A stretch of DNA of 62,918 bases. Source: Desulfurellaceae bacterium. Its GTDB lineage: Bacteria; Desulfobacterota; Binatia; Bin18. How positions within the stretch are numbered: the first letter of the stretch is position 1; each line of letters opens with the position of its first letter. Below are positions 41,009 through 49,568 of the stretch, piece by piece. Under the pieces are notes generated by a model that saw nothing but the letters and a program-made list of their open reading frames with translations, was not told the DNA's origin and ran no database searches. The DNA is taken from NCBI GenBank assembly GCA_021296095.1, contig JAGWBB010000003.1, forward strand, positions 1 through 62,918, given 5' to 3'. The translations under genes and the position numbers were made by a program.

Positions 41009-42910
41009 GTGAGACACACACTATGGACTGAATACAGACTGCGCCACGCGCTCGGCGTGTGCGTCGTCGGGCTGCTTTTGAGTGCGGCCACGGCCCGGGC
41101 TGCCGCCCCGGTGCAAGAGGTGGACGGCGAGGCCATTTATCGCGAACACTGCGCCACCTGCCATGCCACGGCGAGCCGTGCGCCAAAGTTTGAGGTGATG
41201 CGCAGGCTGCCGGCCGCGTTTGTGCTGCGTTCGATGGAACTGGGCAAGATGCGCTTCCAGGGCATGATGCGGACCGGCGCCGAGCGGCGGGCGGTGTCCG
41301 AGTATATCACCGGCAAGACGCTCCCGGCCGTGACCGAGAAAGACCCGACGGTGGCCGGCTTTTGCAGCGATGCGCCGGGCGCGTTCCCGGCCGCGTACGC
41401 CTCGGCCGCCTGGAACGGCTGGGGCGTGGATGAGACCAACAGCCGCTTCCAGCCGGCCGCGGCCGCCGGCCTGAGCGCCGAACAGGTGGCCAAACTCAAG
41501 GTCAAATGGGTGTTCGGCCTGCCCATGGACTACCAGACCTCGCAGCCGACGGTTGTTGGCGGGCGGGTCTTTGTCGGCAGCCTGGGCGGCCACGTGTACT
41601 CGATTGACGCCAAGACCGGCTGCCTGTACTGGGCCAAAAAACCCCGGGCCGGCGTCCGGGCCTCGGTCGTCATCGGCCGGCTGCCCGACACCGATCCGCC
41701 CCGCTACGCCGCGTATTTTGGCGATATTGAGGCCAATATGTATGCGGTCGATGCCCGGACCGGCGAAGAGCTGTGGCAGACCAGGGTGGACGATCATCGC
41801 CTGGCCCGGATTACCGGAACGCCGACCCTGCACGACAACCGGCTATACGTACCGGTCACGGCCCTGGAAGAGGTGGCCGGCTCGGACCCCAGTTACGAGT
41901 GCTGCACCTTTCGCGGCCCGATTGTGGCCCTGGATGCCGGCAGCGGGCAACAGATCTGGAAAGCCTACACGATCCCGGACGAACCCAAGCCGGTGCGCAA
42001 AAACGCCAAGGGGGTCCAGCTGTGGGGGCCGTCGGGCGCCTCGGTGTGGTCGGCCCCGACCCTGGATCTGAAAAAGAACGTCATGTATGTGGCGACCGGG
42101 GATAATTATTCCGATCCGCCCTCGCTGACCAGCGATGCCCTGGTCGCCTTTGATTTGGCAACCGGCGAGATGCTGTGGTCCCAGCAGTTCACGCCCAACG
42201 ACGCCTGGAATATCGGCTGTGAGTCGGACGATCAGACCAACTGTCCCGAGGCCCGGGGACCGGATCTGGATTTTGGCTCGTCGTCGATTCTGCGTGAGCT
42301 GCCGGACGGCAAGCGGGTGCTGGTGGCCGGCCAGAAGTCGGGCGTGCTGCACGCCGTCGACCCGGACAATAACGGCGCCATCCTGTGGCAGGCGCGGGTC
42401 GGCAAGGGCGGCCTGGCCGGCGGGATTCAGTGGGGCCCGGCGGCGGATGCCAGCACGGTGTATGTGGCCCTGTCGGATATCGGTCTGAGAACGATCGAGG
42501 ATTCGCAGGCCGGCTGGACGACCGAACTCGACCCCAGCGTCGGGGGCGGGATGTTCGCCTACGATCTGGCCAGCGGAAACCGGCTGTGGCACGTACCGCC
42601 GCCGGGCTGTGGCGACCGCACGCAGTGCAGCCCGGCCCAATCCGCAGCCGTGTCGGTGATTCCCGGGGTCGTGTTTTCCGGCTCGGTCGATTCCCATCTG
42701 CGGGCCTATTCAACCACCGACGGCACGCTGCTGTGGGACTATAACGCCGACCAGGAGTACGACAGTACCAACGGCGTGCCGACTCGGGGTGGGGCGTTTG
42801 ACGGTCCCGGGCCGACAATTGTTGACGGCGTGGTGTACGTCAACTCGGGCTATGGGTTCTGGGGCGCCCGCTCGGGCAACGCCTTGATCGCGTTTGAGCC
42901 CGGCGAATAA
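41009..42910 (+). CDS. Periplasmic quinoprotein with N-terminal cytochrome c, polyvinyl-alcohol-dehydrogenase-like
   Basis: 633 residues from the GTG at 41009, which has AAGGAGG at 7 bp. A signal peptide (ALGVCVVGLLLSAATARA) is followed by a cytochrome c domain with YREHCATCHATASRAPKF and an axial Met candidate in the next 60 residues. From about residue 145 there is a PQQ-type eight-bladed propeller (FVGSLGGHVYSIDAKTGCLY, ANMYAVDARTGEELWQTRV, GDNYSDPPSLTSDALVAFDL). The architecture resembles PVA dehydrogenase and related haem-quinoprotein alcohol dehydrogenases that pass electrons to the periplasmic chain. A 94-bp piece of its haem-coding region is copied at 38067. bpt follows after 3 bp. 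Confidence 0.85.
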   Translation: MRHTLWTEYRLRHALGVCVVGLLLSAATARAAAPVQEVDGEAIYREHCATCHATASRAPKFEVMRRLPAAFVLRSMELGKMRFQGMMRTGAERRAVSEYITGKTLPAVTEKDPTVAGFCSDAPGAFPAAYASAAWNGWGVDETNSRFQPAAAAGLSAEQVAKLKVKWVFGLPMDYQTSQPTVVGGRVFVGSLGGHVYSIDAKTGCLYWAKKPRAGVRASVVIGRLPDTDPPRYAAYFGDIEANMYAVDARTGEELWQTRVDDHRLARITGTPTLHDNRLYVPVTALEEVAGSDPSYECCTFRGPIVALDAGSGQQIWKAYTIPDEPKPVRKNAKGVQLWGPSGASVWSAPTLDLKKNVMYVATGDNYSDPPSLTSDALVAFDLATGEMLWSQQFTPNDAWNIGCESDDQTNCPEARGPDLDFGSSSILRELPDGKRVLVAGQKSGVLHAVDPDNNGAILWQARVGKGGLAGGIQWGPAADASTVYVALSDIGLRTIEDSQAGWTTELDPSVGGGMFAYDLASGNRLWHVPPPGCGDRTQCSPAQSAAVSVIPGVVFSGSVDSHLRAYSTTDGTLLWDYNADQEYDSTNGVPTRGGAFDGPGPTIVDGVVYVNSGYGFWGARSGNALIAFEPGE

Positions 42911-42913
42911 ACG

Positions 42914-43726
42914 ATGGCCGGCCACGCCAACATCGTCGAGATCCAGCGCTTTCAGACGCCGCGCTATGCGTGTCCGTACCTGCCCGAGCGGACCGCCTCG
43001 CTGCACTATCGGATTCTGATCGAACTCGGCAGCGAGGACTATGAGCGCCTGCTGAGACGCGGCTGGCGGCGCTTTGGCTGCGAGTTTTTTCGACCGGCCT
43101 GTCCGGCCTGCGACCAGTGTCGCAGCCTGCGTCTGCCGGTGGCGGCGTTCTGCCCCTCGCGCAGCCAGCGGCGCGCCCTGAAGCGCAACGCGGATGTGGA
43201 AGTCGTGGTCCAGGAACCGACCCTGACGGCCGAACACCTGCGCCTGTTCAACGCCTACCACCGCTTCATGCACCGGGAAAAGGGCTGGCCGCCGCACCGT
43301 CACAACCCGAGCTCCTACGCCCGCAGCTTCCTGATGGGCAACTGGGAGTTTGCCCGCGAGTTTCAGTACTACCGGCAGGGCCGCCTGGTCGGTATCGGCC
43401 TGGCCGATGTGACGGCCGAGTCTTTATCCAGCATTTATTTTTTCCACGACCCGGCCTGGCGGATGCAGTCGCCGGGGGTGTTCTCCATCTTGCAGCAGCT
43501 GGCCCACGCCCGGCGGCTGGGTCTCAGGCATCACTATCTGGGCTACTGGGTCGCCGACAGCCAGTCCATGGCCTATAAGGCCAACTACCGACCCCACGAG
43601 ATACTGACCCGCTATCCGGCCGATGATGAGGAGCCGGAGTGGCGGGCGGTGTCCGCGCCGTCGGCAGAGGATTCGGTACGGCCGAAATACTCCCGCACGC
43701 GGCCCAGCGCCATGAGCGGGAAATAG
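42914..43726 (+). CDS. bpt: Aspartate/glutamate leucyltransferase (bacterial Ate/Bpt)
   Basis: 270 residues. This enzyme adds leucine from Leu-tRNA to proteins with N-terminal Asp or Glu, marking them for ClpS/ClpAP degradation. Family signs are CPYLPERTASLHYRIL, FRPACPACDQCRSLRLPVAA, FNAYHRFMHREKGWP, LSSIYFFHDPAWR and HHYLGYWVADSQSMAYKANY followed by RPHE. It starts 3 bp after the quinoprotein stop. Its last 115 bp overlap the 3' end of shc on the opposite strand; the tail after RYPADDEEP looks unconserved, so the overlap may be an extension of this gene. Confidence 0.92.
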   Translation: MAGHANIVEIQRFQTPRYACPYLPERTASLHYRILIELGSEDYERLLRRGWRRFGCEFFRPACPACDQCRSLRLPVAAFCPSRSQRRALKRNADVEVVVQEPTLTAEHLRLFNAYHRFMHREKGWPPHRHNPSSYARSFLMGNWEFAREFQYYRQGRLVGIGLADVTAESLSSIYFFHDPAWRMQSPGVFSILQQLAHARRLGLRHHYLGYWVADSQSMAYKANYRPHEILTRYPADDEEPEWRAVSAPSAEDSVRPKYSRTRPSAMSGK

Positions 43727-45690
43727 TGGCGGTACATGTTGTAGTTGATCATGAAACCGCGCTGTAGCTCGGTGCCCTGGGCAAAGCGTTTCTTCATTGC
43801 CTGGACCTGGAGATCGGTCCGCGCGCCGGTGCCATAGCCGGGGAAGCCGGTGCCGGTATAGTAGGGCTCGTCCCAGCTGCCGTCCCGCTGAGTGCCGAGC
43901 AGATAGTCCGTCCCACGCCGAATTGAAGCCTCAAAATCGCGCCCGTCCAGGGCGACCAGGGCCATCAGCGCCCAGGCGGTCTGGGACGCGGTGCTCGGTC
44001 CCGTACCCCGCAGGCGGTCATCCATATACGACGCGCAAGTCTCTCCCCAGCCGCCGTCCGGGTTTTGGTGGGCGGCCAGCCACGCCCCGGCCCGCTGGAC
44101 TGCGGTCGCGCTCATGTCCTCGCCGATGGCCTTGAGCGCCGGCAGGACCGCAGCCGTGCCGTAGATATGGTTCACCCCCCAGCGACCGAACCAGCTGCCT
44201 TCGGGCTCTTGTTCGGCGCGGATATAGGCCAGGGCGCGGGCCATTGCCGGATGAGCGGCGTCGTAGCCGAGCAGGCCGAAGGCCTCCACCACGTGGGCTG
44301 TGACATCGACGCTGGGCGGGTCAAGCGCCTCGCCGAAGTCGCAGAACGGAATCCTGGTCAGTAGCTGTGTGTCGTTGTCGCGGTCAAACGCGCCCCAGCC
44401 GCCGTTGGCGGACTGCATGGCCAGAATCCAGTCCACGGCCCGGGCGATTGGGGCGTCAAAACGTCCGTCGTCCGGGCACTGTTCACGCAGCTGGGCCAGG
44501 ACGATCAGGGCTACCGCCGTGTCGTCAATATCTGGATAGGCGGCGTTGGCCCGCTCAAACGCCCAGCCGCCGGGTGTGACCTCGGGCAGCTTGACCTGCC
44601 AGTCTCCGCTGGTGACGACCTCCTGGCCGAGAATCCAGGTCAGGGCGGTCTGCATCGGTTCTGACTGCTGAAGTCGGTGGCCGCAGTCGAGCAGGGCCAG
44701 GCTTGCCAGCAGGGTATCCCAGACGGGTGACTCGCTGGCCTGAATGTGCAGCCCGCCGTCCCGCTCGTACGACCAGTGCCTGTCAAGGGCGGCCAGGCCC
44801 GCAGCCACGACCGGGTGGCTCAGCGGATAGCCCTCGACGTGGAGCGCCATCAGACTGTAGATCCACGGTGGCTGAATGCCGCCCCAGGCGCCGTCGGCGT
44901 CCTGATGTTTGATGATCCACTCCAGACACTGCCGGATGGCGGTCTCGCGGCCGGGCGTGAAGCCGAGCTTCTGATAGGCGTGCAGCGCGGCGTCGGCGGC
45001 CAGGAAAAACGTCTGCCACGACAGCAGACCGGCTTTGCGCGGCAGGCCGGCGTAGGTCCGCTGTCGCCCCAGCGGAAAGAGTTCGTCCAAACGTCGCTCG
45101 GGCGGCAGGCGGCGGGAAAAGCGGCGGGCCGACAGAACGGTCAGCGGCACCAGGGTCGCCCGCGCCCAGGAGGCAAAATTGTAGATGTTGAACGGAAACC
45201 AGCCGGGGAAGGCAATCACCTCGGGCGGCAGGCAGGGCGTTTTGTCCCACGGCCATTCGCCGATGAGGGCCAGCCAGTAGCGGGTGAAAACGCGGATGGT
45301 GTCGAACCCGCCGTGGGCTAGGATCCAGTCCCGGGCTTTTCTGAGGGCTGGGCTGTCGGGCGCCAGACCGCTGGCCCGCAGCGCGGCGTAGCACTCGACC
45401 GTGGTGTTGATATCGCCGTCCGGTGCCCCGTAGTAGATCTCCCACGCGCCGTCCTGGCGCTGAGCCGTGAGCAGGGTGTGGACGATGTCGTCTTTGCGCG
45501 GATGCTCGTAGCCCAGGATATGCATGGCCAGCAGCCACTCGGCCTCCATGCAGCAGTTGGACTCCAGCATGCCGACCCAGTAGCCGTCCTCGGCCTGGTG
45601 CTGGTACAGCCAGGCGGCGGCGGCCTGGATGCAGGCTTCGAGCCGGAACAGGTCAAGGTGTTGAGCAGAATCAGGCTCGGTGCGTGGCAT
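43612..45690 (-). CDS. shc: Squalene-hopene cyclase
   Basis: 692 residues, the usual SHC size. The protonating motif DxDDTA is at residues 387-392 (YPDIDDTAVALIVL). QW repeats are plentiful (AAAWLYQHQAEDGYWVG, ILAMQSANGGWGAFD, IRAEQEPEGSWFGRWGVNHI, LAAHQNPDGGWGE, GTQRDGSWDEPYYTGTGFPG). SHC turns squalene into hopene or hopanol, the base of hopanoid membrane lipids. It lies 3 bp after a small gene and behind the ipdAB-like genes on the same strand. Its C-terminal 38 codons overlap the bpt 3' end. Confidence 0.96.
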   Translation of the reverse strand: MPRTEPDSAQHLDLFRLEACIQAAAAWLYQHQAEDGYWVGMLESNCCMEAEWLLAMHILGYEHPRKDDIVHTLLTAQRQDGAWEIYYGAPDGDINTTVECYAALRASGLAPDSPALRKARDWILAHGGFDTIRVFTRYWLALIGEWPWDKTPCLPPEVIAFPGWFPFNIYNFASWARATLVPLTVLSARRFSRRLPPERRLDELFPLGRQRTYAGLPRKAGLLSWQTFFLAADAALHAYQKLGFTPGRETAIRQCLEWIIKHQDADGAWGGIQPPWIYSLMALHVEGYPLSHPVVAAGLAALDRHWSYERDGGLHIQASESPVWDTLLASLALLDCGHRLQQSEPMQTALTWILGQEVVTSGDWQVKLPEVTPGGWAFERANAAYPDIDDTAVALIVLAQLREQCPDDGRFDAPIARAVDWILAMQSANGGWGAFDRDNDTQLLTRIPFCDFGEALDPPSVDVTAHVVEAFGLLGYDAAHPAMARALAYIRAEQEPEGSWFGRWGVNHIYGTAAVLPALKAIGEDMSATAVQRAGAWLAAHQNPDGGWGETCASYMDDRLRGTGPSTASQTAWALMALVALDGRDFEASIRRGTDYLLGTQRDGSWDEPYYTGTGFPGYGTGARTDLQVQAMKKRFAQGTELQRGFMINYNMYRHYFPLMALGRVREYFGRTESSADGADTARHSGSSSSAG

Positions 45691-45693
45691 AGG

Positions 45694-45966
45694 TTAGCGT
45701 CGCCCGCCGCCTAACTCACGCTCTTCGACCTCGATCAGCAGCTCGCGTGAGACGGTCAGCTGGCCGGCCTCGATATCCTGGGCCGAGGCTCGCTCGGCGG
45801 CCAAGCGGCACACCTTCTTGAGGTCCAAGCCGTGAAACTCGAGATCCAGCTCATCCTGGGACACCCAGACCTGAAGGCGCTGACCGTCGGCCAGAGAGCA
45901 TTCATAGCCCACCGCGCGCTGGGCCCGGTTCCGCTTGCGATCCATATTGGTCACTCGATTTGCCAT
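45694..45966 (-). CDS. Small conserved-looking protein of unknown function
   Basis: 90 residues with AAAGGGG before the ATG, starting 2 bp after the ipdB-like stop and ending 3 bp before shc, so it sits in the same operon. It is hydrophilic, with a basic N-terminus (MDRKRNRAQRA), a beta-like middle (YECSLADGQRLQVWVSQDEL) and an acidic tail (ELLIEVEERELGGG). I do not recognise a family. It could be a regulator or subunit linked to its neighbours. Confidence 0.6.
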   Translation of the reverse strand: MANRVTNMDRKRNRAQRAVGYECSLADGQRLQVWVSQDELDLEFHGLDLKKVCRLAAERASAQDIEAGQLTVSRELLIEVEERELGGGRR

Positions 45967-45968
45967 GT

Positions 45969-46766
45969 TCAGCCCCTTTCCCGGCGCAGGACTCCGGCCT
46001 GATCGACCCGGCTGCGCAGGACGTGCAGCTCTTCGGCGCTGGGTAGCTCGGTGGTCGGAACCCGCTCGGGTATGACCAGGCGAAAGCCGGTCTGGTCCTG
46101 GACCTGCTCGACCGACACGCCCGGGTGCAGGGAGCGCAGCCGCATGCGCTTTTCGTCTTCGCTAAAGTCCATGATGCACAGCGGCGTGACGCAGTACTTG
46201 GGACCGCCGCCCGGAATGCCGAGTTTTTTACGGGCGTCGGCTCCGCCCGAGCCCCAGCCGACGGTGCTGACATAATCGCAGCGCTCTACAAAGGTGCGGG
46301 CGGAGTGGGAGTTGAGCACAATGTAGTAGCGGCCGACGTGGGTGCTCAGGGTCGGCGTGCCGACCGAACCCGGACCGCGAAAGCGCAGCTTTGTGTAATC
46401 CGAACCCACCCCGATCAGATTGGTGTTGCCGTGGGGGTCGATCTGCACCCCGCCGATGAAAAAGACGCGCTTGCGCCAGCCCCGCAGCCGGTCAAAACGG
46501 TGCCCGGTGTCGCTGTACGACTCGGCCCAGCGCACCACCCGTCGGTCCCAGCCAAAGGCCGGCATGGGCAGGCTGTCCAGATGCGCCACGTTCATGCGCG
46601 TGCCGAGGAAGATCAGCTCCATGTTCGGGCCGTGCAGGCTGTGGGCCAGGCGGACCGCAGCCTCGGCCACCGGCATGGCCACGCCGACCTGGAGCAGCTC
46701 GCCGTCTTTCAGCTCCCGGGCCAGGAACACGGCCATGATTTCTTGGGGCGTACAGTCATGTTGCAT
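45969..46766 (-). CDS. CoA-transferase family beta subunit, IpdB-like
   Basis: 265 residues with AAAAAAAGGA before the ATG. Class I CoA-transferase fold: DGELLQVGVAMPVAEAAVRL at the start, FFIGGVQIDPHGNTNLIGVG, and the segment TPTLSTHVGRYYIVLNSHSA. The pairing and lengths (265 and 294) match IpdB and IpdA, which open the last ring in steroid catabolism, better than acetate CoA-transferases; the glutaconate CoA-transferase family is the broader match. The alpha subunit is the next gene upstream. Confidence 0.75.
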   Translation of the reverse strand: MQHDCTPQEIMAVFLARELKDGELLQVGVAMPVAEAAVRLAHSLHGPNMELIFLGTRMNVAHLDSLPMPAFGWDRRVVRWAESYSDTGHRFDRLRGWRKRVFFIGGVQIDPHGNTNLIGVGSDYTKLRFRGPGSVGTPTLSTHVGRYYIVLNSHSARTFVERCDYVSTVGWGSGGADARKKLGIPGGGPKYCVTPLCIMDFSEDEKRMRLRSLHPGVSVEQVQDQTGFRLVIPERVPTTELPSAEELHVLRSRVDQAGVLRRERG

Positions 46767-46802
46767 GGTATCCTTTTTTTCCCTCTCCCTCTTGGCAGAG
46801 AA

Positions 46803-46831
46803 CCGGCGAGGGCGGGACGCCCTCGTTCCGG
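46803..46831. repeat. Hairpin repeat between the two CoA-transferase genes
   Basis: CGAGGGC (46807-46813), 5-nt loop, GCCCTCG (46819-46825), flanked by CCGG on both sides (46803-46806, 46828-46831). The surrounding CCCTCTCCCTC and GTAGGGTGAGGGGG look like dispersed intergenic repeats. It could tune the relative expression of the two subunits by stabilising the upstream mRNA. Confidence 0.55.
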
Positions 46832-46856
46832 TAGGGTGAGGGGGTCTCTCGCTCTT

Positions 46857-47741
46857 CTAGTACTCGTACAGCGACAGCAGGCGCTTGATTCCGATGCGTT
46901 CCAGATAGTCGGCGTGGGTCTCGGGCTCCCGGCAGTAGTGGTTCAGAAAGTGGTCCAGGCCGGCCGGGTCGTCGTGCTGAGCCGCGTCAGTGGCGGCCCG
47001 GACATAGGTTTTCAAGAACGCGTTGTCCGTAGTGTAATAGCCGCGACTGTAGAACGGATGGGCGCCGTAGGGCATGCGCAGCACGCCGTCGGCCGCAGCA
47101 ATCGTCGTCGCCCACGGGTTGGCCCGGACATCCTCGTTGGCGATGATTTTTTCGACCTGGACGAGCGTCCGGTCGGCCGCCCGGTACAGGAACAGGTCGA
47201 GCCAGCCCGGCCCGCCGAAATGCTGAACATTGCCGTACGGGTCGGAGGTGGCGGCGTGCAAGAGGCTGACATCGGGTGTGATCGCCGGCACGGCCAGCAG
47301 GGTCTCGCCCTTGATCGGGTCGGTCATGACCTTGAGGTCGGGGTTGATCTCGGGCAACGAGGTGCCGACCCCGCCGCGCCAGGGCAGAAACGGCAAATCC
47401 TGGGCGGCGGCCCGCAGGCCGGCCGTCAGAATACCCTCTTCGCACTCCCAGACTTCGATCTGGCTCTGCTCAGCCGCGCGCCGGAACGAGGGCGCGACGG
47501 CCACCCCAAAGCCACCGCCGGCGTAGTAGCTGACGGCTTTGCTGACACACCCGGCGGCAATCAGCAGGTCCAGCGACAGGCCGCTGGCCACCACGGTCAG
47601 GTTTTTCACCCCGCGCCGGATGATATGGCGCAGCAGGGCCATGGGAGCCGGTTCGCCGACCGCGACCGTCATGCCGTCTTCGATCCAGCCGGCGGCGTCC
47701 GCCTCGTCGAGTATGTGTGGGCTTCGTTCTACTGCCGACAT
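46857..47741 (-). CDS. CoA-transferase family alpha subunit, IpdA-like
   Basis: 294 residues with AAGGAGG about 13 bp before the ATG. Typical parts: IEDGMTVAVGEPAPMALLRH near the N-terminus, LIAAGCVSKAVSYYAGGGFG, EGILTAGLRAAAQDLPFLPW and DVSLLHAATSDPYGNVQHFG. It would form a heteromer with the beta subunit. The substrate is a CoA thioester; IpdA of steroid degraders is the closest likeness, but no other steroid-catabolism gene is certain in the window. Confidence 0.75.
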   Translation of the reverse strand: MSAVERSPHILDEADAAGWIEDGMTVAVGEPAPMALLRHIIRRGVKNLTVVASGLSLDLLIAAGCVSKAVSYYAGGGFGVAVAPSFRRAAEQSQIEVWECEEGILTAGLRAAAQDLPFLPWRGGVGTSLPEINPDLKVMTDPIKGETLLAVPAITPDVSLLHAATSDPYGNVQHFGGPGWLDLFLYRAADRTLVQVEKIIANEDVRANPWATTIAAADGVLRMPYGAHPFYSRGYYTTDNAFLKTYVRAATDAAQHDDPAGLDHFLNHYCREPETHADYLERIGIKRLLSLYEY

Positions 47742-47884
47742 AGGCTATGTTTCCCTCCTTGCCCGTGTGGGCTGACATATACGATAAGAGGAGGGAAAAA
47801 TCAAAACTCACATGGCAAAACGCCAATGGCAAAACCGAGAACAGTCACAAATCACACTCCGGTGTGCAGTCAGGAGGAAGACGT

Positions 47885-48592
47885 ATGAGTGAGCGTATCG
47901 CAGTCGTTGCCGGTGTTGGAGCGGGTATTGGAGCGCGCTTTGTTGAGACTTTTGCCCAGGAGGGCTATCGGGTGGCCGCCCTGGCCCGCAACCAGCAGTC
48001 GCTGGACCGGATTCGGGACGGGCTCGGCAGTCTGGCCGAGCAGTGTGTGTTCTGGGCGACCGATATTACCGACCGTGACCAGGTCGCGGCGACCTTTGAG
48101 CGGGTGCGGAGCGAGCTTGGGCCGGTCAGCCTGCTGATCGCCAACGCCAGCGCGGCCAAACGCGGCTCGTTTCTGGACCTGAGCCCGGACGAGTTCGAGA
48201 ACCACTTGCGTGGCTGTACCTTCGGGCCGTTTCTGTGTGTCAAGCAGGCGATTCCCGACATGCTGGCCAACGGCGGCGGGACGGTGGTGTATATTGGCGC
48301 AACCAGTTCGGTCAAGGGCTATGCCAAGTCATCCGGCTTTGCGCCGGGCAAGTTTGCCCTGCGCGCCCTGGCTCAGTGCAACGCCCGGGAGTTCGGGCCC
48401 CAGGGCATTCATGTCTTCCACGTGATTATCGACGGCGGGATAGACAGTGTGCCGCTGGGCGAGGACCGGGCCTGCCGACCCGGCATGCTGGATGCGCGGT
48501 CCATCGCCCGGGTCGTGGCCCAGGCCGTGGCCCAGCCGCGCGATACCTGGATGCAGGAGTTTGACATCCGGCCGGCTGAAGAGAGCTTTTAG
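47885..48592 (+). CDS. Atypical short-chain dehydrogenase/reductase lacking the catalytic Tyr
   Basis: 235 residues from the ATG at 47885 with AGGAGGAAG upstream; the open frame before it is unsupported. The Rossmann motif GVGAGIGARFVETFA replaces the classical TGxxxGxG, and NASAAKRG stands where NNAG is usual. In the active-site helix the motif reads FAPGK (context SSGFAPGKFALRALAQ), so the Tyr of YxxxK is Phe while the Lys is kept. Some SDR groups share this pattern and may be non-catalytic or use another mechanism. It is divergent from the ipdA-like gene. Confidence 0.8.
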   Translation: MSERIAVVAGVGAGIGARFVETFAQEGYRVAALARNQQSLDRIRDGLGSLAEQCVFWATDITDRDQVAATFERVRSELGPVSLLIANASAAKRGSFLDLSPDEFENHLRGCTFGPFLCVKQAIPDMLANGGGTVVYIGATSSVKGYAKSSGFAPGKFALRALAQCNAREFGPQGIHVFHVIIDGGIDSVPLGEDRACRPGMLDARSIARVVAQAVAQPRDTWMQEFDIRPAEESF

Positions 48593-48604
48593 TCAGCCCA
48601 TGTT

Positions 48605-49378
48605 TCAGCCCATGTTCTTGACCGTGCCGCCGTCAATGTCATACGCCGCCCCGGTAATGAAGCTGGAGCGTTCCGAGGCCAGAAAGGTGACCAGGCTGGC
48701 GATTTCCTCGGGCCGGCCGAAGCGGCCGAGGGGAATATTGGCGGCGGCAAAGTCGTTGATCATGGCGTCCGGGTCGTCGGGATTGAAGGTGGTGGCCAGC
48801 CCCTCCCACAGCGGGGTGCGAACCGGTCCGGGACACACGGCGTTGACCAGGATGTTGTCCTTGGCCAGCTCGTCGGCCAGGGTCTTGGTCAGGCTGATGA
48901 CGGCCGCCTTGGTGGTGTTGTAGTCGATCAGGCCGGCGCTGGGCTGTTTGCCGAAGACCGACGAAATGTTGATGATCCGGCCCCAGCGCTGTTGGCGCAT
49001 GGCCGGCAGGGCCAGCCGCGAGCAGCGGATGACGCTGAACAGGTTGACATCGAGATTGTCCTGCCACTCGTCGTCGGACAGATCGAGCGCCTGGCTGAGG
49101 TGGTACCAGCCGGCGTTGTTGATCAGGATATCAACCTTGCCGAAACGCTCCTGGGTTTTTTCAAACAGAGTATTGATATCGGCCGCCTTGCTCACATCGG
49201 CCTGGACCGCCAGGGCCTGAGGGCCGAGTTTGGCGGCGGTTTGCTCCAGCTGCTCGGCGCCCCGGGCGCAGATCGCCACCTGCGCGCCCTCCTGAACCAG
49301 AGACTCGGCCATTGCCTGGCCGAGGCCGTAGCTGGCTCCGGTAATGATCGCCACCCGTCCTGTCAGACCAAGATCCAT
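48605..49378 (-). CDS. Classical short-chain dehydrogenase/reductase, FabG-like
   Basis: 257 residues. TGASYGLGQAMAE (cofactor loop), ADVSKAADI (acidic turn), NNAGWYHLS, the Ser in IINISSVFGKQPSAG and YNTTK are all in place, followed by CPGPVRTPLWEG and the C-terminal FITGAAYDIDGG. It probably oxidises or reduces an acyl or alcohol substrate with NAD(P)H. Convergent with the preceding SDR gene (12 bp apart). The substrate is unknown. Confidence 0.88.
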   Translation of the reverse strand: MDLGLTGRVAIITGASYGLGQAMAESLVQEGAQVAICARGAEQLEQTAAKLGPQALAVQADVSKAADINTLFEKTQERFGKVDILINNAGWYHLSQALDLSDDEWQDNLDVNLFSVIRCSRLALPAMRQQRWGRIINISSVFGKQPSAGLIDYNTTKAAVISLTKTLADELAKDNILVNAVCPGPVRTPLWEGLATTFNPDDPDAMINDFAAANIPLGRFGRPEEIASLVTFLASERSSFITGAAYDIDGGTVKNMG

Positions 49379-49568
49379 GCTGTGTCCTCCTGTGGTGCTC
49401 TGTCTGGTGGGAAGGCGTCTCGCCTTCCGTCGTCAGCTTGGGGTGTGCTGTAGCACGACGGCCAAAAGAAGCAAGAGAAACACTCGCCCCTGCCTGGGGG
49501 TCGTTTTCCCCTCCAGCCATCACTGCTACCCTGTGGCGCGAGTCCATCACCTAGAGAGAGGAACACGT

